A DNA stretch of 64,000 nt from Cypionkella sp. (GTDB taxonomy: Bacteria; Pseudomonadota; Alphaproteobacteria; Rhodobacterales; Rhodobacteraceae), in the NCBI RefSeq assembly GCF_030652235.1, contig NZ_JAUSBA010000032.1:32862-96861 (forward strand), given 5' to 3'. Every line of letters starts with the position of its first letter. Positions within the stretch are counted from its first letter, which is position 1. The notes under the pieces were generated by a model. That model was not told where the DNA came from. It ran no database searches and worked only from the letters and a program-made list of their open reading frames with translations. Position numbers and translations under genes: made by a program. Of the stretch, positions 62,560-64,000 are shown piece after piece.

Positions 62560-62801
62560 GCCGCCTTGATCATTAGCACAGAGCCTTCGCGCTTGGTTTC
62601 CAGCTTGCCCTCACGCACCCAGTTACGAATCGTCTTTTGAGATTTGCCGAGGCGGGCGGCATATTCTGCCAGCGGCTGCCATTGCGGCAGGGGTGTCAAC
62701 TTCACGCCTGACAGGATGCGGGTGAGTTCACGCACCTCGGCGCGCAGCTGCTGCAACTCGCCCTGATCCACGGCGATCATGATGCGCGGTTCGTGGTTCA
62801 T
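62556..62801 (-). CDS. Small helix-turn-helix / excisionase-like protein
   Basis: LAEYAARLGKSQKTIRNWVREGKLETKREGSVLMI; adjacent to integrase. Confidence 0.7.
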   Translation of the reverse strand: MNHEPRIMIAVDQGELQQLRAEVRELTRILSGVKLTPLPQWQPLAEYAARLGKSQKTIRNWVREGKLETKREGSVLMIKAA

Positions 62802-63451
62802 TTTGCCACCTGATCGATGTTGCCGTTTTGGACGGTGAAGCTGTAGGCGGCGACCCAAGGGTTTTTATCCCATGCGGATTCGCCATTGATGCTGTTCCAA
62901 AGGTCTTGGTACCAATGCCGAGCCGTGCCCAACTCTGGATACATCCGAATGCTTGCTGCATCCGCGCCCTCTGCAACGGCATCGGCCTCGCTGATGTCCT
63001 GCAACCGCTGCACGCGCACTTCGGTGACGGTTAGGGTCAGTCGGCTGGCCCAGCGGGGCATGTGTATGCCTTGGCGAAAGCGGCCTTCCAGCCCCACGGG
63101 AACGGGCCAGCCCCAAGTCTGCCAAGCTTGATCGGCCTCATAGCGGATGCTTTCCTCTCCCCCCATGTCCGATGGTGAAAGGTCGTCATAGGCACTTGCC
63201 GCGCGCCAATGCTCTCGAACATAGAGCCGGTCGCCGGGGGCAATCCGTAGGCGCATCGAAGCGCCAACCCCATCATACACACCATCCCAATACCAGACCT
63301 CTTGCGGATCAATCAGCAAATCGTTTCGCATCCGATTGAGCCCGGGAAACTTAGGATGTGCAGTTGGTAGCGCCCGCCGTGTTTGAGTCTTCGTTCCAGC
63401 CAGCAGGGCGCGCACCATCGGGGCCGAGAACAGGATGGGTTTATCGGTCAT
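62798..63451 (-). CDS. Phage-associated hypothetical protein (KTQTRR-type N-terminus)
   Basis: MTDKPILFSAPMVRALLAGTKTQTRRALP is typical of phage/prophage-encoded proteins. Confidence 0.7.
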   Translation of the reverse strand: MTDKPILFSAPMVRALLAGTKTQTRRALPTAHPKFPGLNRMRNDLLIDPQEVWYWDGVYDGVGASMRLRIAPGDRLYVREHWRAASAYDDLSPSDMGGEESIRYEADQAWQTWGWPVPVGLEGRFRQGIHMPRWASRLTLTVTEVRVQRLQDISEADAVAEGADAASIRMYPELGTARHWYQDLWNSINGESAWDKNPWVAAYSFTVQNGNIDQVAK

Positions 63452-64000
63452 GCCGCTTTCCTTTCTTCAATCAGGTGGGTGCAGTTTGCGGCCACCAGCG
63501 CGGCGGCGAGGTCGGGGCAGACGCTGTTGCCGCAGCAGCTGACCTGCACGTCTTTCGGAAACGCCTTCCAGTGCCAGTCGCCATCGGCCTCGATCCAGTG
63601 GCCGTCGATCTGATAGTCAGGCGGGAAGCCTTGGGCATTGAACAACTCGCGCGGGGTGAGCATCCGCATGCCGATGTCCACGACGACATAGGTGGTGCCG
63701 TCGATGGTCAGGGTGACAAACTCGCCACCCTTCCAAGCGTCATGGGCGCGCAGGAACTCGGCCACGGCGCGGGCGCGGGCTTCATGCTCGGGCTGGAAAG
63801 GCGGGGCCTGGAGGGCGGCCTGCATGTGGCCCATGCGGTCTTTGGTGGTGACGGTGTGTAGCGGCTCATCCATCCGCGCGCCGTCGCCGGTGCCGTAGTA
63901 TTTCGCGAACCATGCGGCGACTGGCATCTGTTGCGATCCGGTGGCTGCGATGGTGGACATGGGGTCACGCAGATCGTGGCCCGCGTGCTGCCCCATGCGG
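63448..64000 (-). CDS. C5 cytosine DNA methyltransferase, C-terminal part (continues past window end)
   Basis: LTPRELFNAQGFPPDYQIDG (motif IX/X region) and QVSCCGNSVCP (motif X). Confidence 0.85.
   Translation of the reverse strand, partial: RMGQHAGHDLRDPMSTIAATGSQQMPVAAWFAKYYGTGDGARMDEPLHTVTTKDRMGHMQAALQAPPFQPEHEARARAVAEFLRAHDAWKGGEFVTLTIDGTTYVVVDIGMRMLTPRELFNAQGFPPDYQIDGHWIEADGDWHWKAFPKDVQVSCCGNSVCPDLAAALVAANCTHLIEERKAA

Overview
Alphaproteobacterial (Rhodobacterales-like) chromosome segment of about 64 kb, high GC, mostly ordinary core genome. Assignments come from reading the translated ORFs; no searches were run. Left to right: an envelope-biogenesis cluster (cdsA-dxr-rseP-bamA-skp-fabZ-lpxA-lpxI-lpxB); mnmA; sciP-ctrA; ligA-recG; an Fe-S scaffold gene, hisI, gluQ, trmFO; gyrA; usg-kamA; an ornithine/arginine catabolic pair with a divergent Lrp/AsnC regulator; ccmF-ccmH; ilvB-ilvH; bpt; glnE; edd-eda; a MoxR / DUF2927 / VWA / M48 gene set; dksA; two FAD enzymes; xth, erpA, dgt, dsbB; and at the right edge a tRNA-Leu(CAA) followed by a tyrosine integrase and the start of a probable prophage or integrated element. 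Best leads outside the annotated ORFs: (1) an unannotated 40-aa putative membrane peptide (16408-16530) behind a dense GTTC/GAAC array containing an exact GTTC-N7-GTTC alphaproteobacterial LexA-box match, a candidate SOS-induced small protein; (2) a 15-aa Leu/Ile/Val-rich leader peptide plus terminator upstream of ilvB, i.e. an attenuator; (3) a dispersed family of about 60-150 bp palindromic elements, mostly between convergent gene ends; (4) a run of four hairpins upstream of the tRNA-Leu integration site, with candidate arm-type sites and a palindrome over the integrase start. I see no CRISPR array, rRNA operon or clearly novel multi-gene system. The nearest to a poorly characterised system is the MoxR/DUF2927/VWA/M48 group and the SOS-like peptide locus.
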